DNA from: an uncultured Kangiella sp.
GTDB taxonomy: Bacteria; Pseudomonadota; Gammaproteobacteria; Enterobacterales; Kangiellaceae
Direction of reading: 5' to 3'
DNA: 64,000 nt
NCBI GenBank assembly: GCA_947503435.1
Contig: CANNDL010000001.1
Span: 395,469 to 459,468, forward strand
Shown here: positions 1 through 8,368 of the stretch, piece after piece
Layout: every line of letters starts with the position of its first letter
Numbering within the stretch: the first letter of the stretch is position 1
The notes under the pieces: model-generated
The model's database searches: none
The model's input: the letters and a program-made list of their open reading frames with translations, nothing else
What the model was told of the DNA's origin: nothing
Program-made: the position numbers and the translations under genes

Positions 1-1005
1 ACCCTTTCTCATGAAGGGTATGTTAAATACCAAGCATTATCTGAATATAAGGCACAGCGTCGTGGTGGTCGCGGTAAATCAGCCACTAAAATGAAGAATG
101 AGGATTTTATTGAGAAGTTATTAGTTGCTTCGACCCACGATACGATTTTATGTTTCTCTTCTCGCGGTAAAGTTTATTGGTTAAAAGTCTTTGAATTACC
201 AAATGCTGGTCGTGGTTCACGTGGTAAACCAATTGTGAATGTCTTGCCATTAGAAGAAGGCGAAAAGATCAGTGCAATCTTGCCAATTCGCGAATATAAA
301 GAAGATGAATATGTCTTTATGGCGACGGCTAATGGTACGGTTAAGAAAACTTCTTTAGAGCAATTCTCACGCCCTCGTGCTAATGGCATTATCGCCTTAA
401 CCATTATGGACGATGATGAATTAATTGGTGTAGCAAAAACTGATGGAACTGATCATGTGATGATGTTTAGTGATGCCGGTAAAGTAATTCGATTCGATGA
501 AGCGAATGTACGTGCTATGGGCCGTACCGCGAAAGGAGTCAGAGGCATTCGCTTACTCGACGGGGCCAAAGTTATTGCCATGGTGGTAACCGAAGAAGAT
601 GGTTCTATTTTAACGGCGACTGAAAATGGTTACGGTAAACGTACTGCAATGGATGACCATCCATTACGTGGCCGAGGTGGTCAGGGTGTAATTTCAATTC
701 AAATGTCTGAGCGTAATGGCGGTGTTGTTAGTGCGGTTCCAGTTATTGATGGCGATGAAGTCATGTTAATCAGTAAAGGCGGAACTTTGATTCGTACTGG
801 GGTTGATGATATTCGTGTCATGGGTCGTAATACGCAAGGTGTGCGCTTGATTAAATTGGATGAAGGCGAAACTCTTGTAGGCTTACAGCGTATTGTTGAA
901 TTAGATGACGATGAAGACTTTGAAGAGAACCAAGTCGCTGACACTAGTGAAGCTTCAAGTGTGGTAGCTGCTGAAGTATCAACGGAAGAAGCACCTGAAG
1001 ATTAA
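1..1005 (+). CDS. gyrA: DNA gyrase subunit A, C-terminal part (5' end outside window)
   Basis: The reading frame is open from base 1, so this is the 3' third of gyrA, not a short gene starting at the internal ATG at 91. The frame shows the GyrA-box QRRGGRG at about residues 20-26 of the visible part, followed by the repeated blades of the C-terminal beta-pinwheel that wraps DNA (motifs such as GRGSRGKP, GRTAKGVRG, GRGGQGV and GRNTQGVR). The protein ends in the acidic tail typical of gammaproteobacterial GyrA (rich in D and E, ending APED). Gyrase introduces negative supercoils as an A2B2 tetramer with GyrB; the breakage-reunion domain and catalytic Tyr lie upstream of the window. serC follows after 12 bases. 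Confidence 0.97.
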   Translation, partial: TLSHEGYVKYQALSEYKAQRRGGRGKSATKMKNEDFIEKLLVASTHDTILCFSSRGKVYWLKVFELPNAGRGSRGKPIVNVLPLEEGEKISAILPIREYKEDEYVFMATANGTVKKTSLEQFSRPRANGIIALTIMDDDELIGVAKTDGTDHVMMFSDAGKVIRFDEANVRAMGRTAKGVRGIRLLDGAKVIAMVVTEEDGSILTATENGYGKRTAMDDHPLRGRGGQGVISIQMSERNGGVVSAVPVIDGDEVMLISKGGTLIRTGVDDIRVMGRNTQGVRLIKLDEGETLVGLQRIVELDDDEDFEENQVADTSEASSVVAAEVSTEEAPED

Positions 1006-1017
1006 TTGAGAAGACGA

Positions 1018-2103
1018 ATGACAAGGGCGTTTAATTTTTCTGCAGGTCCTGCAGCTATACCAACTGCGGTATTAGAGAAAGCGCAATCTGAGCTATTAAA
1101 TTGGAATGGGCAAGGTTGTTCGGTGATGGAGTTTGGTCATCGAACACCTGAATTTCAAGAGCTAATCGATCGAGCTGAAACTAATTTACGAAATTTATTA
1201 AAGATCCCTGAGCATTATAAAGTACTCTTTATGCACGGCAGCGCTTCCCATCAATTTGCGATGGTGCCAATGAATTTACTTAGTAACAACGATAGTGCTA
1301 ACTATTTAGAACAAGCTCATTGGTCCAAGAAAGCAATTAAAGAAGCCAGGCATTTTGGGAATATTCATGTACAGTCAGGTTTCGAGCAAACGGACTCTGG
1401 ATTAAGCATTATTCCTGAAAAAAAATGGCAATTAGACGACCAAGCAAAATATTTACACTTCACTTCTAATGAAACCATAGTTGGAGTGCAATTCCAGGAA
1501 GAACCAGAAGCATTTAGAGGGAAACTAGTTTGTGATATGTGCTCTGATATTTTGTCACGACCTATTGAAATAGAAAACTACGGCTTAATTTATGCCGGTG
1601 CACAAAAAAATATTGGCCCATCGGGGATGACTCTTGTCATTGTGCGTGAAGATTGGTTTGAACAGATGCAAAGCGATAGAGTTCCAAGCTTGTACCAGTA
1701 TCCTCTAATGGCTCAACATGGTTCGCTTTATAATACTCCTCCAAGCTTTGGAATCTATCTTGCCAGTTTAGTATTTGAGTGGTTGATAGAGCAAGGTGGT
1801 GTGAAAGCAATGGAGCAGCATAATCAAGCTAAAGCTGATTTGTTATACGATTATATTGAAGCATCAGATTTTTATCACTCACCTGTTGCAAAAGATTCAC
1901 GTTCAATCATGAATGTAGCCTTTACTTTAAGCGATCCGATTTTAGATGTTCAGTTTTTACAGCAAGCTAAACAGCAAGGACTAATTGCATTAAAAGGGCA
2001 TCGTGATTTCGGAGGAATGCGAGCAAGTTTATACAATGCTATGCCCATTGAAGGAGCTAAAGCGTTAGTTGAATTTATGAAGAAGTTTGAAGGTTCTGTT
2101 TAA
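1018..2103 (+). CDS. serC: Phosphoserine aminotransferase
   Basis: PLP-dependent class V aminotransferase of 361 aa that converts 3-phosphohydroxypyruvate to phosphoserine with glutamate, and also serves pyridoxal phosphate synthesis. It opens with FNFSAGPAAIP and has the family signature around the Schiff-base lysine (AGAQKNIGPSG, Lys197 from this start). The ATG at 1018 is chosen because MTRAFNF matches the usual N-terminus; an in-frame TTG lies 12 bases earlier, directly after the gyrA stop. The gyrA-serC order is common in gammaproteobacteria, and co-transcription is likely. The usual downstream pheA/aroA genes are absent. The 3' end overlaps the convergent diguanylate cyclase gene by 29 bases. 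Confidence 0.96.
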   Translation: MTRAFNFSAGPAAIPTAVLEKAQSELLNWNGQGCSVMEFGHRTPEFQELIDRAETNLRNLLKIPEHYKVLFMHGSASHQFAMVPMNLLSNNDSANYLEQAHWSKKAIKEARHFGNIHVQSGFEQTDSGLSIIPEKKWQLDDQAKYLHFTSNETIVGVQFQEEPEAFRGKLVCDMCSDILSRPIEIENYGLIYAGAQKNIGPSGMTLVIVREDWFEQMQSDRVPSLYQYPLMAQHGSLYNTPPSFGIYLASLVFEWLIEQGGVKAMEQHNQAKADLLYDYIEASDFYHSPVAKDSRSIMNVAFTLSDPILDVQFLQQAKQQGLIALKGHRDFGGMRASLYNAMPIEGAKALVEFMKKFEGSV

Positions 2104-2848
2104 GGATTTTTTCAGCATCATAAGTAACACTTTTATTACGACCGGTCCTTTTAGCCAAATACAAAGCTCTGTCAGCCTCAACAAGCAATTCATCAAAAGA
2201 TTGGGGCTGCTTTAAATCTAATCTGCTAATGCCTATACTGGCGGTTAATAAAATCTCATTGGTCTTATAAATTAATATAGAGTTTTTTAGTTTTTCACGT
2301 AAATATTCAGCAAATTTTTTGGCTGTATCATGGTTGGTCTGAGGCAGAATAATAGCAAATTCTTCGCCACCTAATCGGCCACAAATATATTTGTCATCGG
2401 CAAGAGAAGAAACTAACTCCCCAAATTTTATTAACGCATAATCACCAGAATCATGCCCATATTTGTCGTTGATGCTTTTAAATAAATCCAAATCTAAAGC
2501 TAAAATTGATAGTTCAGTTTTATTCTCAATAGCCTTTTGATGAGAATCATGAGCAAGCTCTAAAAAAGCATTTCGGGTATAAAGTTTGGTTAATCCATCA
2601 AAAGTGACTATTTTTTTAAGTTCACGTTCCACCCGAGCAAGTTTGAAAGCTCTATTGATTAACGTCCAAGCTAAAATAGGCACTAGGACTATAGGAATTA
2701 TAGTTGAGCGCACCAAATCGACACGAGTAAACTCACCCTCGAAATAAATGCTTATGAAATAATTCAAAGCATTGGCCAAAAGAATGGCCATTAAAGTTAA
2801 TCCAACCAACAAACCTTTGCGGCTGAATTTATACAACAGCTGTTTCAT
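2075..2848 (-). CDS. Membrane-anchored GGDEF diguanylate cyclase
   Basis: Protein of 257 aa with two predicted transmembrane helices (about residues 12-32 and 47-66), a short linker and one GGDEF domain. The domain begins at FDGLTKLYTRNAF and has the active-site loop RLGGEEFAI, so GGEEF is intact and c-di-GMP synthesis from two GTP is expected. No RxxD inhibitory site lies five residues before GGEEF (the place is taken by DDKY), so classical product inhibition is unlikely. No PAS, HAMP or other sensory domain is present; any sensing would be through the short membrane part. It is divergent from the enoyl-CoA hydratase gene and overlaps the 3' end of serC by 29 bases on the opposite strand. 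Confidence 0.9.
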   Translation of the reverse strand: MKQLLYKFSRKGLLVGLTLMAILLANALNYFISIYFEGEFTRVDLVRSTIIPIVLVPILAWTLINRAFKLARVERELKKIVTFDGLTKLYTRNAFLELAHDSHQKAIENKTELSILALDLDLFKSINDKYGHDSGDYALIKFGELVSSLADDKYICGRLGGEEFAIILPQTNHDTAKKFAEYLREKLKNSILIYKTNEILLTASIGISRLDLKQPQSFDELLVEADRALYLAKRTGRNKSVTYDAEKILKQNLQTSS

Positions 2849-2914
2849 GACACTTCGAAATCCTTTAATGATTTCAGCTATTTTGTTGTTATGGTGTGGT
2901 TTGGTACTATTATT

Positions 2915-2938
2915 GTTATACTAAAATTAGTGTATAAC
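2915..2938. promoter_or_regulatory. Inverted repeat between divergent genes, possible operator
   Basis: The arms GTTATAC (2915-2921) and GTATAAC (2932-2938) are perfect complements around a 10-base centre that itself holds ACTAA/TTAGT. It sits 25 bases before the enoyl-CoA hydratase start, in the divergent gap to the diguanylate cyclase. Size and symmetry suit a dimeric repressor site, but the regulator is unknown. Confidence 0.4.
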
Positions 2939-2962
2939 AGATAACCAACTCTTTAAAGCCTC

Positions 2963-3703
2963 ATGACTGACTTAGTAAAATCTTTTACAAATCAAGGTGT
3001 TTTGCACATTGAATTGCATCGCACGCATAAAAAAAATGCGCTAACCGCTGAAATGTACCTCGAATTAACTTCAGCATTACGAACAGCTGCTAAGGATGAA
3101 GAGGTAAAGGTTATCTTTTTGAAAGGAGGGCATAACTGTTTTTGTGCTGGGAATGACATTGCTGATTTCCTAGATGAATCGGTTCTTGATCCAGATGGAC
3201 CAATTGCTACCTTTTTGCATGAAATCGCATCAGTGACCAAGCCATTAGTTGCTGCAGTTTCAGGCCCAGCTATAGGAATTGGGACTACTATGTTGTTACA
3301 TTGCGATCTCGTTTATGCCACCGAGAATACAACCTTTAGTCTACCTTTTGTTAACTTAGGTGTTTGTGCGGAAGCAGGTTCAAGTTACTTATTGTCTCAA
3401 CAAATAGGGCATATTCGTGCAGCAGAGTTGTTACTAACAGGCGATGCATTCAGTTCAGAAAAAGCAAATGAATATGGACTGATTAATCAGATTGTAGATG
3501 CAGAAACTTATTGGGAATTTGCTCAAGCTAGAGCTGAAGCTTTAGCTAAAAAGCCTTCGCATGCTTTACAAGTTAATAGGCAATTGATGAAGCCAAATCA
3601 AGATAAGGTTCATCAAGTTATTGATCAAGAAATTGCAGAGTTTTCAAAATTACTTAAAACACCTGAAGCTAAAGCAATTTTTAAGAAATTCTTAGATAAA
3701 TAG
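2963..3703 (+). CDS. Enoyl-CoA hydratase/isomerase family protein
   Basis: Crotonase-fold protein of 246 aa. It carries the two oxyanion-hole segments of the family: CFCAGNDIADF (about residues 60-70) and GPAIGIGTTML (about 100-110), followed by the C-terminal FSSEKANEYGLINQIVD region. Family members hydrate or isomerise enoyl-CoA esters, for example in beta-oxidation. At this length, with no fused dehydrogenase, the substrate cannot be assigned; an enoyl-CoA delta-isomerase-like role is equally possible. It stands alone on the plus strand, with a possible operator just upstream and a convergent transporter gene 15 bases downstream. Confidence 0.88.
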   Translation: MTDLVKSFTNQGVLHIELHRTHKKNALTAEMYLELTSALRTAAKDEEVKVIFLKGGHNCFCAGNDIADFLDESVLDPDGPIATFLHEIASVTKPLVAAVSGPAIGIGTTMLLHCDLVYATENTTFSLPFVNLGVCAEAGSSYLLSQQIGHIRAAELLLTGDAFSSEKANEYGLINQIVDAETYWEFAQARAEALAKKPSHALQVNRQLMKPNQDKVHQVIDQEIAEFSKLLKTPEAKAIFKKFLDK

Positions 3704-3717
3704 ATTATAAAAGTTGT

Positions 3718-5142
3718 TTAAGTAACTAGGACGTACACCACAGCGCTAATTACTAATACACCTGCTATATTAAGCATAAATCCATTTCTCACCATTTGTT
3801 CAATAGTTAGTCGTTCGCTAGAGAAAATAACTGCATTCGGACCAGTAGCTACAGGCAACATAAATGCGCAACTTGCACTTATTGCTGCTGGTACCATAAA
3901 TAATGCTGGATCAATATTGGCCGCATGACCTGCAGCGGCTAAGACGGGCATCAATAGCGCTGTTGTAGCAGTGTTGCTGGTTAACTCTGTTAAGAAAGTT
4001 ACGATCAAACAAATCATAACAATAGTAACTAGGATTGGGAGTTGAGATAAAAAGGATAAAGATTCCCCTAAGGATGCGCTTAAGCCTGTTGCGGTAAATG
4101 CTTTTGCGATAGTAATACCACCAGCAAATAGTAACAAAACGCCCCAAGGTATTTTGTTAGCACTTTCCCAGTCTAATAATCTTTCTTTTTTACTATCAGT
4201 AACCTTACCGTTTGGAATAATAAACATTGCAATGACTGCTAGCAATGCAATTGAAGCATCGTTAGCATTATGCAAACCTAACGCGCCACTCCAACCACCA
4301 AATGGTTCCTTCCTAAAAATCCAAAGACATGCAGTGATAACAAAAACTATTAATGTGCGTTTTTCTTCTGTCCGCCATTCGCCTAATTTAGGGAGGCTGA
4401 AACTTTGATCTTTAGAGCTGACTAAATTCCGAGTTAGCCATAACCAAATTATAGGCACCATTAAAATAACCACTGGAATTGCCCATGTCATCCAGTCTAT
4501 AAAGCCAAGCTCTTTACCAGTAGACTCGGCGTAAACATTCATAAATAGAGTGTTCGGAGGTGTGCCAATTGGTGTGCCCATACCGCCAACACTTGCAGCA
4601 TAGCCAAGGCCTAAGATTAAAGCAGTTGAAAATGATAATAAACGTTTAGGGTCTTGGTACTGCTTTTCAGCAGTTTGGATGATGGCAACAGCAACTGGTA
4701 GTAGCATCAGTGTGGTGGCTGTATTTGAAATCCACATGCTTAATCCTGCACTAGCAATCATAAAGCCCAGAATTAAGCGTTTTTCAGAATGACCGCCTAT
4801 TAAAGTAATCATGCCAAGGGCTAGCCGTTTATGAGTGCCACTTTTTTCCAAAGCAGTAGAAAGAATAAAGCCACCAAGTAGTAATAATATTAGCCAGTGA
4901 CCATAAGCGCTTGCCACTTCTGCGCCGGTTAAAACTCCAGAGAATGGAAAAATTGCAATAGGGATTAAAGAAGTAGCAGGAATAGGAATAGGTTCAAAAA
5001 TCCACCAAATAGCACATAAAGCTGTTATTGCCGCCGCTATGGTTGCAGGCCAATCAAATCCATTGGTTTGCATCAGTACTAGAATTAAACTAGCTACAAG
5101 TGGCCCTAAATATAAGGCTATATTTTGAAGTTTAGGAGTCAT
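3718..5142 (-). CDS. SLC13/DASS-family sodium-dependent anion symporter
   Basis: Polytopic membrane protein of 474 aa with many hydrophobic helices. Signature stretches are SNTATTLMLLPVAVAI and, near the C-terminus, LTSNTATTALLMPVLAAAG; these are the paired SNT motifs of the divalent anion:sodium symporter family, which bind sodium and carboxylate. GMGTPIGTPPNTLF also matches the family. Substrates are usually C4-dicarboxylates, citrate or sulfate; I cannot tell which from sequence. It begins 17 bases after the small membrane protein gene and may be the last gene of the leftward map-glnD-dapD run, though its function is unrelated. Confidence 0.9.
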   Translation of the reverse strand: MTPKLQNIALYLGPLVASLILVLMQTNGFDWPATIAAAITALCAIWWIFEPIPIPATSLIPIAIFPFSGVLTGAEVASAYGHWLILLLLGGFILSTALEKSGTHKRLALGMITLIGGHSEKRLILGFMIASAGLSMWISNTATTLMLLPVAVAIIQTAEKQYQDPKRLLSFSTALILGLGYAASVGGMGTPIGTPPNTLFMNVYAESTGKELGFIDWMTWAIPVVILMVPIIWLWLTRNLVSSKDQSFSLPKLGEWRTEEKRTLIVFVITACLWIFRKEPFGGWSGALGLHNANDASIALLAVIAMFIIPNGKVTDSKKERLLDWESANKIPWGVLLLFAGGITIAKAFTATGLSASLGESLSFLSQLPILVTIVMICLIVTFLTELTSNTATTALLMPVLAAAGHAANIDPALFMVPAAISASCAFMLPVATGPNAVIFSSERLTIEQMVRNGFMLNIAGVLVISAVVYVLVT

Positions 5143-5159
5143 TAATCTGTTTTTATTTA

Positions 5160-5300
5160 TTAATCGTTATCATCTTCTGTATAGGGCTTAGACTTTACGT
5201 TCTTTGGGACTTTAAATTTGTTAGCAGAGCGCTTTAGAGCCCAAATCCCAGAGTAAAGTAATGCAAATATTAATACGGTTACCCCAATTGCTTCCCACAT
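5160..5300 (-). CDS. 46-aa single-pass membrane protein (DUF2897-like)
   Basis: Small gene of 47 codons including the stop. The product begins MWEAIGVTVLIFALLYSGIW, giving one membrane helix at about residues 4-22, then a basic stretch (KRSANKFKVPKNVKSK) and an acidic end (EDDND). Size, the MWE start and the charged tail resemble the gammaproteobacterial DUF2897 small proteins; the assignment is from memory and tentative. It lies 9 bases after the M15 peptidase gene and 17 before the transporter, in the same direction, so it is probably co-transcribed. In E. coli the unrelated small membrane protein gene ypfN also follows dapE. No function is known. Confidence 0.7.
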   Translation of the reverse strand: MWEAIGVTVLIFALLYSGIWALKRSANKFKVPKNVKSKPYTEDDND

Positions 5301-5309
5301 AATATACTC

Positions 5310-6017
5310 TTATGGTTGATTAATACGTTTAACGTACTTTTGAACTATAGACTCAAGTCGAGACAGGATTATTTCTTTTCCGCCAATATCCGCATTTTCT
5401 ATAGCAGTACGAAGTAGCTCAATTGGAAACTCGTCTAACGCAACTGTAGCAATTGAGGTATAACTTATGTGCCACGGCTCGCATGCTATGCCGCCTAGAT
5501 CTTCTGCGTAAGGTTTAAAGAAGCCAAATTCTGATAGGTTTTCTTCTAGCCAATAATGTAAATTCCCACAAGGACCATTAGCCTCGAATTCTTGTTCCGT
5601 TAATTCTGGTTTATAACCTTGATCTAATGAACAAGCATCAAATAAATCGAAGTCAGTGCCCCAATGATGTCGACTAGTGCCAGGTAACGCAGAGTAATTT
5701 AGAATAGCTTTAACACGATCGTTTGCATTTAACTCCTGAGAATTAACTTTATTGCCATCGCGTAAATTTAATTCTACTTCTTGGTAAAACTTTTTATTCC
5801 ATATGGCAAGTTGGTATTCAAACGAACGATAACTACTGACAACTCTTAAAGGAATGCCATCGACTTCTGACTGACGAATTAATTTAGCCAAAGGAACCAA
5901 AACTTCATGATGGCATTGAAACTTTTGTCCTAATAATTCTACATTATCTTCAATGGTAAGAAGGTGCGACTGATCCAGGCCAATTAAATGTTCTAATGTC
6001 ATCATGGAACTAGTCAC
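5310..6017 (-). CDS. M15-family D-alanyl-D-alanine carboxypeptidase (VanY-like)
   Basis: Protein of 235 aa with the zinc peptidase motifs of family M15[14 protein letters not shown], then [10 protein letters not shown] carrying the His and Asp zinc ligands, and EPWH with the catalytic Glu and third zinc ligand. Such enzymes trim the terminal D-Ala of peptidoglycan stem peptides. No clear signal peptide is visible, so export is uncertain. The longest start is a GTG at 6017, overlapping dapE by 8 bases; ATGs at 6005 and 6002 are alternatives. Its place behind dapE, a meso-DAP pathway gene, is consistent with a cell-wall role. Confidence 0.87.
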   Translation of the reverse strand: MTSSMMTLEHLIGLDQSHLLTIEDNVELLGQKFQCHHEVLVPLAKLIRQSEVDGIPLRVVSSYRSFEYQLAIWNKKFYQEVELNLRDGNKVNSQELNANDRVKAILNYSALPGTSRHHWGTDFDLFDACSLDQGYKPELTEQEFEANGPCGNLHYWLEENLSEFGFFKPYAEDLGGIACEPWHISYTSIATVALDEFPIELLRTAIENADIGGKEIILSRLESIVQKYVKRINQP

Positions 6018-7164
6018 TGCTCAATAACTCCACCATGATCTCGTAATAAATATCGGCTAATTTGCTTAAATCAGATATTTTAACGCACTCATTCACTTGA
6101 TGAATGGTTTTGTTAACAGGTCCAATTTCAACGACTTCAGCCCCGGTTTTAGCAATAAAGCGACCATCTGATGTGCCGCCAGTTGTTAAAGCTTTAGATT
6201 GGATGGCGCATGCCTTTTGAATAGCATTCATTGAGGCATCTAATAGTTTTCCTTTTTTGGTAAGAAACGGTTCTCCGTTTAATTTCCATTGCAACTCGTA
6301 ATCAAGTTGATACTCATCAAGGATCGCTATAACAGCTTTTTCTAACTCTTGGTGATTGGTTTCAGTAGAATATCGGAAGTTAAATTCTGCATATAACTCT
6401 CCAGGAATAACGTTGTTAAAGGTGCCAGATTTAATAAGAGCAATCTGAAAACTAGTAGCTGGAAAAAAGTCGTTGCCTTGATCCCATTCGGTAGTTGCTA
6501 GATGATCTAAAGCTTTAAAAGATTTGTGTATAGCATTATCTGCTAAATGAGGGTATGCAACATGGCCTTGAGTTCCTTTAATGGTTAGAAAACCAGTAAA
6601 AGATCCTCGTCGTCCATTTTTAATTACATCCCCTAATTGTTCGGTGCTTGATGGCTCGCCAACTATACAATAGTCGATTGGTTGCTGTTGCTTTTGCAAT
6701 TCTTCCACAACTCGAACCGTGCCATTAATAAAAGGGCCTTCTTCATCACTGGTAATTAAAAAGCCAATAGAACCTTTATGGTTAGGGTAATCTTTAACAA
6801 AATTTTTACTAGCAACAAGCATGGCGGCTAAACTGCTTTTCATATCCGCAGCACCACGACCATACAAATACCCATCTTTTTCGGTAGCTACAAAAGGTGA
6901 CGTTTGCCAATTCTTGAGCTCGCCTGCTGGCACCACATCAGTATGACCAGCAAAAACTAATACGGGCCCGTCAGTTAGTCCTTTTTTTAATGACCAAAAG
7001 TTTTTTGTATCCTCAAAGTCCATGATTTGGTGCTCGAAACCTGAAGATTCCAAATATTCCATCATCATTCTCTGACAACCTTCATCAAGTGGTGTAACTG
7101 ACTCACGATTGATAAGATCTTTACTTAGGGCTAAAACTTCGCCGTTACTCATTGGCTTCGACAT
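6010..7164 (-). CDS. dapE: Succinyl-diaminopimelate desuccinylase
   Basis: M20-family dinuclear zinc hydrolase of 384 aa that cleaves N-succinyl-LL-diaminopimelate to LL-DAP and succinate, in the succinylase branch of lysine and peptidoglycan precursor synthesis. Visible motifs are [11 protein letters not shown] (metal-binding His), [14 protein letters not shown] (bridging Asp), TSDEEGP (catalytic Glu) and the C-terminal [10 protein letters not shown] of DapE. The length matches the family. Its start overlaps the stop of the arsC-like gene by one base (TAATG), implying translational coupling; the arsC-like (yffB)-dapE pairing is also found in E. coli. Confidence 0.96.
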   Translation of the reverse strand: MSKPMSNGEVLALSKDLINRESVTPLDEGCQRMMMEYLESSGFEHQIMDFEDTKNFWSLKKGLTDGPVLVFAGHTDVVPAGELKNWQTSPFVATEKDGYLYGRGAADMKSSLAAMLVASKNFVKDYPNHKGSIGFLITSDEEGPFINGTVRVVEELQKQQQPIDYCIVGEPSSTEQLGDVIKNGRRGSFTGFLTIKGTQGHVAYPHLADNAIHKSFKALDHLATTEWDQGNDFFPATSFQIALIKSGTFNNVIPGELYAEFNFRYSTETNHQELEKAVIAILDEYQLDYELQWKLNGEPFLTKKGKLLDASMNAIQKACAIQSKALTTGGTSDGRFIAKTGAEVVEIGPVNKTIHQVNECVKISDLSKLADIYYEIMVELLSSD

Positions 7165-7508
7165 TAAGCGAATATCTCTTGGTATTGCTCTGGTTTAAAA
7201 CCAAGAAAAACTTCAGCGCCTTTAACAAGTACAGGACGTTTTATTAAAGTGACTTTTTCTAGCATTAGCTCAAGCGCAGAGTTGCGATCAATATTATCTT
7301 TAACAGACTGCTCTAATGGTCGCCATGCAGTAGAGCGTTTGTTTAAGAATGCCTCCCAACCAATAGCTTTATCCCAGCTCTCGATTTCTGATTTAGGTAA
7401 TTGGTTTTTGCGGTAATCAATAAACTCATGTTCAATTGATTGTGCTTCAAGCCATTTAACGGCTTTACGCACCGTATCGCAATTAGGAATACCATAAATT
7501 TTAACCAT
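7164..7508 (-). CDS. ArsC/Spx-family thioredoxin-fold protein (YffB-like)
   Basis: Protein of 114 aa with a thioredoxin-like fold of the ArsC family. It has the N-terminal [12 protein letters not shown], with the single redox Cys at about residue 10, and the later LIKRPVL segment typical of the family. The YffB subgroup sits next to dapE in many gammaproteobacteria, as here. True arsenate reductases carry additional Arg residues near the active site; function in this subgroup is not established, and glutathione-dependent thiol reduction has been proposed. It follows dapD by 13 bases and overlaps dapE by one. Confidence 0.9.
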   Translation of the reverse strand: MVKIYGIPNCDTVRKAVKWLEAQSIEHEFIDYRKNQLPKSEIESWDKAIGWEAFLNKRSTAWRPLEQSVKDNIDRNSALELMLEKVTLIKRPVLVKGAEVFLGFKPEQYQEIFA

Positions 7509-7521
7509 AGTTAGATAGCCC

Positions 7522-8346
7522 CTAATCCATTCTTAATAAATCGTTTATTGAAGTTTTAGACCGTGTTTTTGCGTCAACTTGCTTGACGATAACAGCGCAG
7601 TTTAAATTATATTTTCCATTATCAGAAGGTAATGAACCAGGCACTATTACCGAGCCAGCAGGTACGCGACCATAAGTTACTTCATCTGTCATACGGTTAT
7701 AAATTTTAGTGCTTTGGCCAATAAATACGCCCATTGATAGCACTGCACCTTCCTCAACAACCACGCCTTCTACCACTTCAGAACGGGCGCCAATAAAGCA
7801 ATTATCTTCAATAATTGTTGGGCCAGCTTGTAATGGTTCTAATACGCCACCAATGCCGGCGCCACCTGAAAGGTGAACATTCTTTCCGATTTGTGCACAT
7901 GAGCCAACGGTAGCCCAAGTATCAACCATGGTGCCTTCATCAATATAAGCACCGATATTGGTGTAGCTTGGCATTAAGACCACGTTTTTAGCAATAAAAG
8001 ACCCATGACGAGCAATCGCATGAGGAACAACTCGAGTACCACCTTGACGAAATTCTTCTTCAGTCATATTGGCATACTTCATCGGCACCTTGTCATAAAA
8101 CTGCGCTAAGTCAGTGTTAATGACTTTGTTATCATTTAAGCGGAATGACAAAAGCACCGCTTTTTTTAGCCATTGATGAACAGTCCAATTGCCATCAATT
8201 TTTTCGGCAACTCGAGCTTGGCCAGAATCAAGTAAGTTTAATGTTTCTTGCACCGCTTCTTTTATTTCAGCCGGCGCCGAAGTTATTGAGAGGCTATCAC
8301 GGTTATCAAAAGCTTGTTCGATGGTTGTTGCTAATGCTTGCGTCAT
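7522..8346 (-). CDS. dapD: 2,3,4,5-tetrahydropyridine-2,6-dicarboxylate N-succinyltransferase
   Basis: Left-handed beta-helix acyltransferase of 274 aa that succinylates tetrahydrodipicolinate with succinyl-CoA, two steps before DapE. Hexapeptide repeats run through the middle ([55 protein letters not shown]) and the C-terminal [21 protein letters not shown] is diagnostic. Length equals that of E. coli DapD. It lies 22 bases behind glnD, as in E. coli, and starts with ATG at 8346. Together with dapE it supplies meso-DAP for peptidoglycan and lysine. Confidence 0.97.
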   Translation of the reverse strand: MTQALATTIEQAFDNRDSLSITSAPAEIKEAVQETLNLLDSGQARVAEKIDGNWTVHQWLKKAVLLSFRLNDNKVINTDLAQFYDKVPMKYANMTEEEFRQGGTRVVPHAIARHGSFIAKNVVLMPSYTNIGAYIDEGTMVDTWATVGSCAQIGKNVHLSGGAGIGGVLEPLQAGPTIIEDNCFIGARSEVVEGVVVEEGAVLSMGVFIGQSTKIYNRMTDEVTYGRVPAGSVIVPGSLPSDNGKYNLNCAVIVKQVDAKTRSKTSINDLLRMD

Positions 8347-8368
8347 TATAAACCCTTATAAATCTCTG

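Noticed and set aside
91-1005. A complete gene starting at ATG 91
   Set aside because: The frame is open back to base 1 and the upstream codons read as GyrA including the QRRGGRG box, so this is the tail of gyrA.
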